A stretch of 64,000 bases of DNA from Amycolatopsis oliviviridis (GTDB lineage Bacteria > Actinomycetota > Actinomycetes > Mycobacteriales > Pseudonocardiaceae), in contig NZ_BNAY01000006.1 of the NCBI RefSeq assembly GCF_014654365.1, positions 117,702 through 181,701 on the forward strand. Direction: 5' to 3'. The notes under the pieces were generated by a model, which was not told where the DNA came from, made no database searches, and was given only the letters and a program-made list of their open reading frames with translations. Shown here piece after piece: positions 40,261 to 48,635 of the stretch; positions within the stretch are counted from its first letter, which is position 1; each line of letters begins with the position of its first letter. Made by a program: the position numbers and the translations under genes.

Positions 40261-40890
40261 GTGCGTTTCGTCCTCGCTTCCCAGTCCCCCGCCCGCCTCG
40301 GTGTCCTGCGTTCCGCCGGCTTCGATCCGAGCGTCGTCGTCTCCGGCGTCGACGAGGACGCGGTGGCCGCGTCCCTGACCGATCCGGCCCCGGTGGAGCT
40401 GGTCCGCGCACTCGCCGTCGCGAAGGCCGAAGCCGTCTACGAGACGCTCGCCGGAACGCACGCCGACATGGTCATCGTGGGCTGCGACTCGATGCTGTCG
40501 ATCAACGGCGAGATGGTCGGGAAGCCGCTCACGCCCGAGGCCGCGCGCGAGCGCTGGGCGTCGATGGCGGGCAAGACCGGTGAACTTCTCACCGGCCACT
40601 CGATCATCCGCGTCGAGAACGGCGCGAGGACGAAGGAAGCCTCCGGGACCGAAGGCACCACTGTTCGCTTCGGCACACCTTCACAGGAAGAGATCGAGGC
40701 GTACATCGCGTCCGGCGAACCGCTTCAGGTCGCCGGTGGCTTCACCTTGGACGGTCGCGGCGGCTGGTTCATCGAGGGAATCGACGGCGATTTCTCGAGC
40801 GTCATCGGGATCAGCCTCCCGCTGACCCGGCGGTTGCTGACCGAGGTCGGCGTGAGTGTCATCGATCTCTGGACCCGTCCCGCATCTTGA
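40261..40890 (+). CDS. maf: Maf nucleoside-triphosphate pyrophosphatase
   Basis: A 209-residue Maf protein: LASQSPARLGVLRSAGFDPS at the N terminus (the S-x-S-P-x-R phosphate motif), VSGVDED, VGCDSMLSINGEMVGKP, and GEPLQVAGGFTLDGRGGWFI. It hydrolyses non-canonical or selected nucleotides. I chose the GTG at 40261, six bases after TACCTT (40249-40254), which suits a leaderless mRNA and the family start. In many actinobacteria maf lies near the carboxylase genes, as here. Confidence 0.93.
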   Translation: MRFVLASQSPARLGVLRSAGFDPSVVVSGVDEDAVAASLTDPAPVELVRALAVAKAEAVYETLAGTHADMVIVGCDSMLSINGEMVGKPLTPEAARERWASMAGKTGELLTGHSIIRVENGARTKEASGTEGTTVRFGTPSQEEIEAYIASGEPLQVAGGFTLDGRGGWFIEGIDGDFSSVIGISLPLTRRLLTEVGVSVIDLWTRPAS

Positions 40891-40990
40891 GACAGCTCCC
40901 ACACGATCGGGTGATCCGGAAGAGTCCTGGTTCGCCGAACGTTCTTCACGTTCGGCCAATCAGGAAACTTTCACGCACCGGAGTCGCCCC

Positions 40991-42379
40991 GTGTCTTTCA
41001 TTCGGACCTACACCAGGCCAAGGGTCTTCGCGGCGGCTGTCCTCGGCTCGCTCGTCGTGGGCGCCCTGCTCGGCGTCCTCGCCAGGTCGACCGAGGCGAG
41101 CTGGCTGACCGACCTGCTCGACCAGATCGGCACGATCTTCACGACGTTGCTGCAGATCGCGGTGATCCCGCTGGTCTTCACGGCGATCGTGGTCGGCATC
41201 AACAGCCTGCGCAACCTCGGCGGCGGCAAGAAGGCCGCCCGGCTGGGTGGCAAGACCGTGCTGTGGTTCGCGATCACCTCGTTCATCGCGTCGCTGATCG
41301 GCATCGCCGTCGCGAAGCTGTTCAACCCGGGCAGCGGCGGTCTCGGCGAAGGTGTCGCGGCGACCGCGAAGAACGCCGACAAGGCCACCAAGAGCGTCGA
41401 CAACTGGGGCTCCTGGAGCGCCTTCGTCGAAGGCTTCCTGCCGAAGAACTTCTTCACCGCCTTCACCGAGGGCTCGACGCTGCAGGTGCTGTTCCTCGCC
41501 GTGCTGATCGGCGCGGCCGCCTACAGCCTCGGCGACAAGGCCAAGCCGTTCGTCGACTTCACCACCAGCGTCTTCGAGATCATCCAGCGCTACCTCGGCT
41601 GGATCGTCCGGCTCGCCCCGATCGGCATCATCGGCCTGATCGGCGCCGCGGTCTCGAACTACGGTGACGCCCTGTTCCGGCCGCTGCTCACCACCACTCT
41701 CGCGGTGTACGTCGGCTGCTTCGTGGTGCTCCTGGTGGTCTACCCGATCCTGCTCCAGTTCGTGGCGAAGGTCAGCCCGCTGAAGTTCTTCTCGAAGGCG
41801 GGTACGGCGATCCAGTTCGCGTTCGCTTCGCAGTCCTCGGCCGCGACGCTGCCCCTGACCCGGCAGTCCGCTGTGAACCTGGGCGTCCAGCCCGCGTACG
41901 CCGCCTTCGCGACTCCGCTGGGCAGCGCCACGAAGATGGACGGCTGCGCCGCGGTGTTCCCGGCGATCGGCGCGATCTTCATCGCGAACCTGTCCGGTGT
42001 CTCGCTGAACTTCTGGCAGTACCTCGGGATCGTCGTGGTCGCCGTGCTCGGCGCGCTGGCCACCGCGGGCACCACCGGCTGGCTGACCGCGCTGACCCTG
42101 ACCACCGCGTTCATCGGGCTCGACGCGCAGCAGGTGGCGCTCGGGATCGCGCTGATCTACTCGGTGAACCCGATCATGGACATGATCCGGACCGCGACCA
42201 ACGTCGCGGGCCAGATCGTCGTGCCGGTCGTCGTCGCCCGCGGCGAAGGCCTGCTGGACGACGACGTGCTCAACTCGCCGACGGACCCTTCGCCCACTGA
42301 CAACGGCGAAGCGGCCACTGCTCCTTCGGCTTCTGCTTCGGATTCGGAGAAGGAGCCCGCCGCTGCCGGCGCTCAGTAA
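40991..42379 (+). CDS. Dicarboxylate/amino-acid:cation symporter (DAACS)
   Basis: A 462-residue transporter with eight or more membrane helices and two re-entrant loops. Landmarks: TLLQIAVIPLVFTAIVVGIN, a Ser-rich hairpin with AFASQSSAATLPLT, ATPLGSATKMDGCAAVFPAI (substrate site) and IYSVNPIMDMIRTATNVAG with NPIMDM-Arg for cation and substrate. It takes up C4-dicarboxylates or Glu/Asp with H+ or Na+. The C-terminal 35 residues are Ser/Pro/Glu-rich. GTG start; a hairpin follows at 42390. Confidence 0.93.
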   Translation: MSFIRTYTRPRVFAAAVLGSLVVGALLGVLARSTEASWLTDLLDQIGTIFTTLLQIAVIPLVFTAIVVGINSLRNLGGGKKAARLGGKTVLWFAITSFIASLIGIAVAKLFNPGSGGLGEGVAATAKNADKATKSVDNWGSWSAFVEGFLPKNFFTAFTEGSTLQVLFLAVLIGAAAYSLGDKAKPFVDFTTSVFEIIQRYLGWIVRLAPIGIIGLIGAAVSNYGDALFRPLLTTTLAVYVGCFVVLLVVYPILLQFVAKVSPLKFFSKAGTAIQFAFASQSSAATLPLTRQSAVNLGVQPAYAAFATPLGSATKMDGCAAVFPAIGAIFIANLSGVSLNFWQYLGIVVVAVLGALATAGTTGWLTALTLTTAFIGLDAQQVALGIALIYSVNPIMDMIRTATNVAGQIVVPVVVARGEGLLDDDVLNSPTDPSPTDNGEAATAPSASASDSEKEPAAAGAQ

Positions 42380-42389
42380 GTCCTTGTGA

Positions 42390-42443
42390 GTACATGAAGG
42401 CCCCCTTCCTTGCGCCTGTCGCAAGGAAGGGGCCTTCATGTAC
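42390..42443. repeat. ATGAAGGCC-family inverted repeat
   Basis: Arms of 25 and 24 bases (42390-42414, 42420-42443), GTACATGAAGGCCCC and so on, pair with one bulged C around CCTGT. Lies between two convergent genes. Confidence 0.85.
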
Positions 42444-42459
42444 TTGGGCTGGGCTGGGC

Positions 42460-43176
42460 TCAGGGGCACGGGCGCAGCTCCGCCTTCGTCAGTCTCACGT
42501 CCGGCCACCCCTTCAGTTCCGAAGGCGCGGTGTACCGCCGCGTGCAGCCCACCGAGCCGCGGCCGACGTCGTAGACCTCCGCGAGCACCGGCGCCGCCGC
42601 GCACCGGGCCGACCCGGACTGCGCGCCGGGGCATTCGTGCCGCACGACGATGACGTCCGCGACGCCGTCGGCCGTCACGTCGCTCAGCGCGACCGTGCCG
42701 GCGTCGGAGAAGTACGGCTTCCCGGTGTCCCGCCAGATCCCGCCGCGCGAGACGAACAGTTCGCCCGCCGAGCCGCCTCCCGTTTCACCGCGCACCAGGC
42801 AGACCGGCGTCGCGCCGTCGACACAGCGCAAAGAATCGCCCTTGAGGGTGACCCCCATGTCATTGATCATCAGCGGGATCACCGTGTCGGCGCCGATCTT
42901 GACCACGCCCTGCTTCCCGGTTTCGTCGGCCAGCAGCACGACGGGCACCCCGCCGACGGTCATCGCGCCGATCTCCCGGCAGGCCGAGTGACCGCAGTTG
43001 ACTCCGGGCGTGGCGGGGCCGGGTTCGGGCACCGGGTAGGCGCCAGGCGCTCCACCGGGTGTCGGGGCCTTCGGGCGGAGCAGGATCACGGCCACGATGA
43101 CGCCCGCCGTCACCACCACCGCCAGCAGCGCGGTGAACAGCACGGATCGCGATGCCCGCGCTTCCTGAGTCCGCAT
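42460..43176 (-). CDS. Membrane-anchored exported protein, unknown function
   Basis: A 238-residue protein with an N-terminal membrane anchor (about 11-33: VLFTALLAVVVTAGVIVAVI), a Pro-rich linker, and an extracytoplasmic domain with eight Cys that likely form disulfides. VALSDVTADGVADVIVVRHE resembles a single FG-GAP/VCBS-type calcium loop. Function unknown. TACGCT (43184-43189, minus strand) is seven bases before the ATG. It is divergent from the gene at 43227. Confidence 0.75.
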   Translation of the reverse strand: MRTQEARASRSVLFTALLAVVVTAGVIVAVILLRPKAPTPGGAPGAYPVPEPGPATPGVNCGHSACREIGAMTVGGVPVVLLADETGKQGVVKIGADTVIPLMINDMGVTLKGDSLRCVDGATPVCLVRGETGGGSAGELFVSRGGIWRDTGKPYFSDAGTVALSDVTADGVADVIVVRHECPGAQSGSARCAAAPVLAEVYDVGRGSVGCTRRYTAPSELKGWPDVRLTKAELRPCP

Positions 43177-43226
43177 ATCCGAGAGCGTAAGTGATCTAGC
43201 ACAGAGTGCACGTCTATGTTGTTCCT

Positions 43227-43511
43227 GTGACGAACCCCGGACTGCCCAACGCCCTGTTCCTCCCCACGGCGAAAAAGCCGAAGGACTTCACGAGTGCCGA
43301 GATCGAACTCCGCGCGACCAAGGACGGCCGGATGGCGCTGGTCGCCTTCAGTTCGGTGCAGCGCCTGGTCGAATGCTGCGGCCCGCACCAGCCGTGGGCC
43401 CTGGTCAAGGCGGAGCACCTCGGCCGGATCTACCAGACCCAGCCGTACGACCTGATCGTGCTGGATTCCGACCTTCCGGAAGAACTGCGACACCGCGAAG
43501 CCCTCGTGTAA
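43227..43511 (+). CDS. SAV_915-like small protein
   Basis: A 94-residue soluble protein resembling the SAV_915/SseB-like family: NALFLPTAKKPKDFTSAEIE, GRMALVAFSSVQRLVECCGP and PYDLIVLDSDLPEELRHREA. Function unknown; these proteins often lie beside type III/VII or regulator genes. I prefer the GTG at 43227 to the one at 43206 since TATGTT (43215-43220) is six bases before it, typical of leaderless genes. Its last 14 codons are tandemly duplicated after the stop. Confidence 0.75.
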   Translation: MTNPGLPNALFLPTAKKPKDFTSAEIELRATKDGRMALVAFSSVQRLVECCGPHQPWALVKAEHLGRIYQTQPYDLIVLDSDLPEELRHREALV

Positions 43512-43553
43512 GGCCTGATAGGAGAACCGCGGCACCGCGAGACGCTGATATAA
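43512..43553 (+). pseudogene. 42-base tandem relic of the upstream gene tail
   Basis: Directly after the stop and in the same frame, these 42 bases encode GLIGEPRHRETLI and TAA, against DLPEELRHREALV and TAA in the preceding 42 bases. 28 of 42 bases match with no gap. Confidence 0.55.
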
Positions 43554-43661
43554 ACAGATGTCACCGGGTGGCCTTGCTCTCACTAATCGGGGCGGGAACT
43601 TCCGTAAACTGCTGCGGAGCCGCATCGGGGCGGCCCGACGTGCGAACGCAGGAGGTACGGC

Positions 43662-45455
43662 GTGACCGAGCAGGCCGGCACAGGTGGTCCGGTGACCAAG
43701 ATCCTGATCGCGAACCGCGGGGAGATCGCGGTACGGGTGATCAGGGCGGCGAAGGACGCCGGGCTGACCAGCGTGGCCGTCTATGCCGATCCGGACCGTG
43801 ACGCACCCCACGTCCGTCTCGCGGACGAGGCCTTCGCGCTCGGCGGCACCACCGCCGCCGAGAGCTACCTCGTCTTCGACAAGCTGCTCGACGCCGCGAA
43901 GCGCTCGGGCGCGGACTCGGTCCACCCCGGTTACGGGTTCCTGTCCGAGAACGCGGACTTCGCGCAGGCGGTGATCGACGCCGGGCTGACCTGGATCGGG
44001 CCGAGCCCGCAGGCGATCCGCGACCTCGGCGACAAGGTCACCGCGCGCCACATCGCGTTGCGCGCCGGGGCCCCGCTCGTGCCCGGTACGAAGGACCCCG
44101 CCAAGAACGCCGACGAGATCGTCGCCTTCGCCGACGAGCACGGCCTGCCGGTGGCGATCAAGGCGGCGTTCGGCGGCGGCGGCCGCGGCCTGAAGGTCGC
44201 CCGCACCCGCGAGGAGATCCCGGAGCTCTTCGAATCCGCGACGCGTGAGGCGATCTCCGCCTTCGGCCGCGGCGAATGCTTCGTCGAGCGCTACCTGGAC
44301 AAGCCGCGTCACGTCGAGGCCCAGGTCCTCGCCGACCAGCACGGCAACGCGATCGTCGTCGGCACCCGCGACTGCTCGCTGCAGCGCCGCCACCAGAAGC
44401 TGGTCGAGGAGGCGCCCGCGCCGTACCTGACCGACGAGCAGCGCAAGCGCATCCACGAGTCCGCGAAGGCGATCTGCAAGGAAGCCGGTTACTACGGCGC
44501 CGGCACCGTCGAGTACCTCGTCGCCGTCGACGGCACGATCTCGTTCCTCGAAGTCAACACGCGACTGCAGGTCGAGCACCCGGTTTCCGAGGAGACCACG
44601 GGCCTCGACCTCGTGCGCGAGATGTTCCGCATCGCGCGCGGCGAGAAACTGCGCATCACCGAGGACCCGGAACCCCGGGGCCACTCGATCGAATTCCGCA
44701 TCAACGGCGAGGACGCCGGCCGCGGCTTCCTGCCCGCGCCCGGCACCGTGACGAAGTTCGTCGCGCCGAGCGGCCCGGGAGTCCGGGTCGATTCGGGGGT
44801 CGAGTCCGGCAGCGTCATCGGCGGCCAGTTCGACTCGATGCTCGCGAAGCTGATCGTCACCGGTTCGGACCGGCAGAACGCGCTCGAGCGCAGCCGCCGG
44901 GCGCTGGCCGAGATGGTCGCCGACGGCATGGCGACGGTCCTGCCGTTCCACCGCGTGATCGTGGACGACCCGGCGTTCATCGGCGACGAGAACGGGTTCA
45001 GTGTGCACACCCGCTGGATCGAGACCGAGTTCGAGAACACCATCGAGCCGTTCGTCGCTCCCGAAGCCGCCGAGGCCGAGGAAGAGGCGCCCCGCCAGAA
45101 CGTCGTCGTCGAGGTCGGCGGGCGTCGGCTCGAAGTGTCGCTGCCCGGCGGGTTCTCGCTCGACGCCGGTGGCGGCGGCGGGACCGCGGTCAAGGCCAAG
45201 CCGCGCAAGCGCGCGGGCGGCACCAAGGCGGCGGTGAGCGGCGATGCGGTCACCGCGCCGATGCAGGGCACCATCGTCAAGGTCGCCGTCGAAGAGGGCC
45301 AGCAGGTCGAGGCGGGCGAGCTGGTCGTCGTGCTCGAAGCGATGAAGATGGAGAACCCGGTCACCGCGCACAAAGCGGGTACCGTGACCGGCCTTTCGGT
45401 CGAGGTCGGCGCCGCTGTGACGCAGGGAACGCAGCTGTTCGAGCTGAAAGACTGA
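43662..45455 (+). CDS. pccA: Acyl-CoA carboxylase alpha subunit (biotin carboxylase plus BCCP)
   Basis: A 597-residue fusion. The biotin carboxylase domain (12-460) has KILIANRGEIAVRVIRAAKD, the Gly-rich ATP loop AAFGGGGRGLKVA and EVNTRLQVEHPVSEETTG. A Gly/Ala/Lys linker leads to a BCCP domain with EAMKMEN (Lys near 562), the biotin site loaded by birA. It works with pccB (32070) and accE to carboxylate propionyl-CoA or acetyl-CoA. GTG start with GCAGGAGG. Confidence 0.95.
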   Translation: MTEQAGTGGPVTKILIANRGEIAVRVIRAAKDAGLTSVAVYADPDRDAPHVRLADEAFALGGTTAAESYLVFDKLLDAAKRSGADSVHPGYGFLSENADFAQAVIDAGLTWIGPSPQAIRDLGDKVTARHIALRAGAPLVPGTKDPAKNADEIVAFADEHGLPVAIKAAFGGGGRGLKVARTREEIPELFESATREAISAFGRGECFVERYLDKPRHVEAQVLADQHGNAIVVGTRDCSLQRRHQKLVEEAPAPYLTDEQRKRIHESAKAICKEAGYYGAGTVEYLVAVDGTISFLEVNTRLQVEHPVSEETTGLDLVREMFRIARGEKLRITEDPEPRGHSIEFRINGEDAGRGFLPAPGTVTKFVAPSGPGVRVDSGVESGSVIGGQFDSMLAKLIVTGSDRQNALERSRRALAEMVADGMATVLPFHRVIVDDPAFIGDENGFSVHTRWIETEFENTIEPFVAPEAAEAEEEAPRQNVVVEVGGRRLEVSLPGGFSLDAGGGGGTAVKAKPRKRAGGTKAAVSGDAVTAPMQGTIVKVAVEEGQQVEAGELVVVLEAMKMENPVTAHKAGTVTGLSVEVGAAVTQGTQLFELKD

Positions 45456-45501
45456 CGAATGTCGTGGTTGCCGGGGCCTCGCTCGGCCTATCCTCGAAAG
45501 G

Positions 45502-45966
45502 GTGAGCGAGGTTCCGTCTCCGCAGCTGCGGATCAGTGATCAGGATCGCGAGTCCGCGCTGACCGCGCTCGGCGAGCACATGAGCGTGGGCAGGATCGAC
45601 ATCGACGAGTTCGGTGAGCGGTCCGCCCGGATCACCGCGGCCAAGACCCGCGGTGAGCTGTCCGAGGTCTTCCTCGACCTGCCCGAACCGCATCCGGGAT
45701 ACGACGCGCCCAAGACCGTCGTGAGCGAACCGGCGAAACCGGCGTCGCCGTGGGCGGGCATCTCGTCGACGCAGCGGGTCATGGGCGCGCTGCTGCCGCT
45801 CCTGTTCATCGTCACCATCGTGTTCATCATCGGCACCGGCGCCAGCTGGTGGTTGATCGCCATCCCGATCGGGATCAGCGTCGCCGGTGAAGGTCTCTGG
45901 GGCAAAGGCTGGGAGAACGCCCACAAGAAGCTCGGGAAGCAGCGTCGACGGGAACTGGACGGCTGA
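45502..45966 (+). CDS. DUF1707 membrane protein, copy 1
   Basis: A 154-residue protein with an N-terminal DUF1707 (about 8-60: LRISDQDRESALTALGEHMS, then DEFGERSARITAAKTRGEL) and two C-terminal membrane segments (about 93-110 and 113-132). DUF1707 is a short helical domain common in actinomycetes, function unknown. TATCCT (45489-45494) is seven bases before the GTG, which indicates a leaderless transcript. A paralogue follows at 45987. Confidence 0.88.
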   Translation: MSEVPSPQLRISDQDRESALTALGEHMSVGRIDIDEFGERSARITAAKTRGELSEVFLDLPEPHPGYDAPKTVVSEPAKPASPWAGISSTQRVMGALLPLLFIVTIVFIIGTGASWWLIAIPIGISVAGEGLWGKGWENAHKKLGKQRRRELDG

Positions 45967-45986
45967 TCCGCCCGTAGACTCGGAAC

Positions 45987-46382
45987 GTGAGTGCCGAGAG
46001 ACCGGACATGCGGCTGAGCGACGCCGAACGCCAAGACGCGCTCGAAGCGCTGGAAGAGCATGTCCGCACCGGCAGACTCGACCTCGACGAGTTCGGTTCG
46101 CGCTCGGCCAAGATCAGCGCCGCGAGGATGGCGAGCGAACTGGAACCGCTGTTCACGGACCTGCCCTCGCCCCGTCCCAGCGCCCTGCTCCCCCTGCCGC
46201 CGATGCCCGGCGTCGCCCAAGCGTCGGCGAAGAACGACGTCCAGCCGTCGAAGTGGCTGACGGCCAGCGCCGTGCCGATCGCCGCGGCGGTCGCGATCGC
46301 CTTGTTCTTCTTCACCCGCGGCACGTTCCTGGTCTTCCTGCTCCCGCTGGCGGTCGCGCTGATCATGAGCCGCCGCCGCTGA
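45987..46382 (+). CDS. DUF1707 membrane protein, copy 2
   Basis: A 131-residue paralogue of the gene at 45502: MRLSDAERQDALEALEEHVR, DEFGSRSAKISAARMASELE, then two membrane segments near the C terminus (about 90-125). TAGACT (45975-45980) is six bases before the GTG, so it has its own leaderless promoter although it lies only 20 bases after the first copy. Function unknown. Confidence 0.88.
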   Translation: MSAERPDMRLSDAERQDALEALEEHVRTGRLDLDEFGSRSAKISAARMASELEPLFTDLPSPRPSALLPLPPMPGVAQASAKNDVQPSKWLTASAVPIAAAVAIALFFFTRGTFLVFLLPLAVALIMSRRR

Positions 46383-46404
46383 AGGCTCCGGTTACCCTCG
46401 AAGG

Positions 46405-46935
46405 GTGGAACCGGTGGAGATCAACGCGGGCGAGTACTACCTGCGGCAGCTGCGGGCGGACAAGGCGCTCGACGACCGTCCGGCGCTGGTCGCGGCCTTC
46501 GCCGACCCGACGCACCGCAAGTACGTCCTGAACTATCGCCTGCGGGACCTCGACGAGGCGACCGAGTACGTCGCGTTGCGCGCGGCGCAGTGGGCCGGCG
46601 ACGAACGCTGCTCCTGGGCGGTGGCCGAGCCGACGACCGGGGATCTGCTGGGCGAGGTCGGCCTGCGGGATCTCGATCTCGACGTCGGCTACGCGGAGGC
46701 GTCGGTCTGGGTGCGCGCGGCCTCGCGGGGCAAGGGCGTCGCGAGCACCGCGCTCAACGCGGCCCTGCGCTTCGGTTTCGGCGGGCTCGGCCTGCGCGAG
46801 GTCAGCTACCGCTACGAAGAGACGAACCAGGTCTCGGCCTCGGTCGCCCGCAAATGCGGGTTCACCCTGATCGGGCCCGAACTGGAACCTGCCCCGACCG
46901 GGGAACGCCTCATCCGCTGGCGCCGTACCGCCTGA
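46405..46935 (+). CDS. GNAT-family N-acetyltransferase
   Basis: A 176-residue GNAT: WAVAEPTTGDLLGEVGLRDL and YAEASVWVRAASRGKGVAST, with the acetyl-CoA loop R-x-x-G-K-G, then LREVSYRYEETNQVSASVAR and KCGF. This is the RimJ/RimL-type subgroup, which acetylates protein N termini or small amines. TACCCT (46393-46398) is six bases before the GTG, the third leaderless gene in a row. Confidence 0.92.
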   Translation: MEPVEINAGEYYLRQLRADKALDDRPALVAAFADPTHRKYVLNYRLRDLDEATEYVALRAAQWAGDERCSWAVAEPTTGDLLGEVGLRDLDLDVGYAEASVWVRAASRGKGVASTALNAALRFGFGGLGLREVSYRYEETNQVSASVARKCGFTLIGPELEPAPTGERLIRWRRTA

Positions 46936-46960
46936 CCTGCGTTTAGCGGGCTAATCGCGA

Positions 46961-47068
46961 CGCGTTTAGTCCTCTGAATGCGGTAGTACGCGTCACGAAC
47001 CACCGCATCCAGAGGACGAAACGCGGTGGTCGGCGACACCGACTACCGCATTCAGAGGACGAAATGCG
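46961..47068. repeat. Three copies of a 27-bp CAGAGGAC element
   Basis: 46961-46987 is one copy in plus orientation; 46999-47025 and 47042-47068 are the reverse. The first and third differ at two of 27 bases. Each has short CGCATT/AATGCG-like ends around CAGAGGAC. Located between convergent GNAT and aldehyde dehydrogenase genes. Confidence 0.85.
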
Positions 47069-47073
47069 TGGGG

Positions 47074-48537
47074 TCAGAAGGGGTAGGTCGGGGGTGGGTT
47101 CCGGACGGTGACCCAGCGGGTCTCGGTGAACGCCTCGATGTTCGCCGCCGCGCCGCCGAAGCGGCTTCCGGTGCCCGAAGCGGCGACGCCACCGAAGGGG
47201 CTGTTCGCCTCGTCGGAGACGGTCTGGTCGTTGATGTGCACGATCCCGGTCGGGACGCGGTCGGCCAGCTCCAGGCCTTTGAGGACGTCGCGGGTGACGA
47301 TCCCCAGCGAGAGCCCGTATTCGCTCGCCGTCGCGAGGCGGACGGCCTCCTCCGCGTCGGAGAACCGCACGACCGGCGCGACCGGGCCGAAGATCTCCTC
47401 GGCGACAGCGGGCGCCGTCGGCGGCACGTCAGCGAGCACCGTCGCGGAGTAGAACAGCCGGTCGTATTCGGCGCCGGCGGCGACCCGCGCCCCCGCCGAG
47501 ACGCTGGCGGTGACGAGTTCGTGGATCTTGTCCCGCTGCCCGGCGTCGATGATCGGCCCGAGCGCGACCTCGTCCCGCGCCGGGTCGCCGACCCGCAACG
47601 CGGCCGCCTTCGCCGCCAGCCGCTCGACGAAATCGTCGTAGAGCCGCTCGTGCACCAGGTGCCGTCCGGTGGTCATGCAGATCTGGCCCTGGTGGAAGAA
47701 CGAACCGAACGCGGCGACACCGGCGGCCTCGTCGACGTCCGCGTCGTCGAGCACGATGAGCGCGGAGTTCCCGCCCAGCTCCAGATGTGCCCGCTTCAGA
47801 TGCTTTCCGGCGAGTTCGCCGACCTTGCGTCCGGCGCCGGTCGAGCCGGTGAACGAGATGACCCGGACCGCCGGATGCGTCACCAGCGTCTCGCCGACGT
47901 CGGCGCCGCCCGGCAGCATCTGCAGTACACCCGGCGGCAGGCCCGCTTCCTCGAAGATTCGCGCGAGCACGACGCCACCGGTGACGGCGGTGCGCGGGTC
48001 CGGCTTCAGGATGACCGCGTTGCCCAGCGCGAGCGCCGGGGCCACCGAACGGATGCCGAGGATGATCGGCATGTTGAACGGCGAGATCACCGCGACCACA
48101 CCGGCCGGGACGCGGCGCGCCATCGAAAGACGCGGTTCCTCACTCGGCAGGAGTTCGCCGTACGGACGGCCGGGCAGCGCCGCCGCCTCGTAGCACTCCT
48201 GTTCCGCGACATGCAGCGAAAAGCCCGCCACGCCCGGCACGGCGCCGACCTCGCGGACGTTCCACCAGCGGATCTCGTCGGCGTACTCGGACCACAGCCT
48301 GGCCGCCTTGCGCAGGACGGCGGCGCGCTGGACGTGCGGTGTCGCCGCCCAGGCCCGCTGCGCCTCGGCCGCGGTTTCCGCCGCTTTCGCGGCGTCTTCG
48401 GCCGAGGCGATCCCGATGCTTCCCAAGGCCGCGCCCGTCGCGGGTTCGGTGACCTCGCGGGTGCCGCCGGTACCGGGAACCCACGAGCCTCCGGCGAAGA
48501 TCCGGTCCGTCCACGTCGACGAGTCGAGAAAAACCAC
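47074..48537 (-). CDS. Aldehyde dehydrogenase
   Basis: A 487-residue NAD(P)-dependent dehydrogenase. ISPFNMPIILGIRSVAPALA, the SFTGSTGAGRKVG turn, catalytic Glu in HLELGGNSALIV and catalytic Cys in FFHQGQICMTTGRHLV are intact. EIFGPVAPVVRF and FGGVAASGTGSRFGG complete the fold. The HQGQIC form and NSALIV resemble benzaldehyde/salicylaldehyde dehydrogenases. GTG start; AAGGTGG lies upstream. It stands alone between repeats and glpD. Confidence 0.92.
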   Translation of the reverse strand: MVFLDSSTWTDRIFAGGSWVPGTGGTREVTEPATGAALGSIGIASAEDAAKAAETAAEAQRAWAATPHVQRAAVLRKAARLWSEYADEIRWWNVREVGAVPGVAGFSLHVAEQECYEAAALPGRPYGELLPSEEPRLSMARRVPAGVVAVISPFNMPIILGIRSVAPALALGNAVILKPDPRTAVTGGVVLARIFEEAGLPPGVLQMLPGGADVGETLVTHPAVRVISFTGSTGAGRKVGELAGKHLKRAHLELGGNSALIVLDDADVDEAAGVAAFGSFFHQGQICMTTGRHLVHERLYDDFVERLAAKAAALRVGDPARDEVALGPIIDAGQRDKIHELVTASVSAGARVAAGAEYDRLFYSATVLADVPPTAPAVAEEIFGPVAPVVRFSDAEEAVRLATASEYGLSLGIVTRDVLKGLELADRVPTGIVHINDQTVSDEANSPFGGVAASGTGSRFGGAAANIEAFTETRWVTVRNPPPTYPF

Positions 48538-48635
48538 TGCGCCACCTTCCAGGTCGGGGAGGGCCGACGCTATGCCAGATTCACTCGATCAGGCAACGAT
48601 CTCTGCGCGCGTGGCACACCACGCGGCAGGAACGA

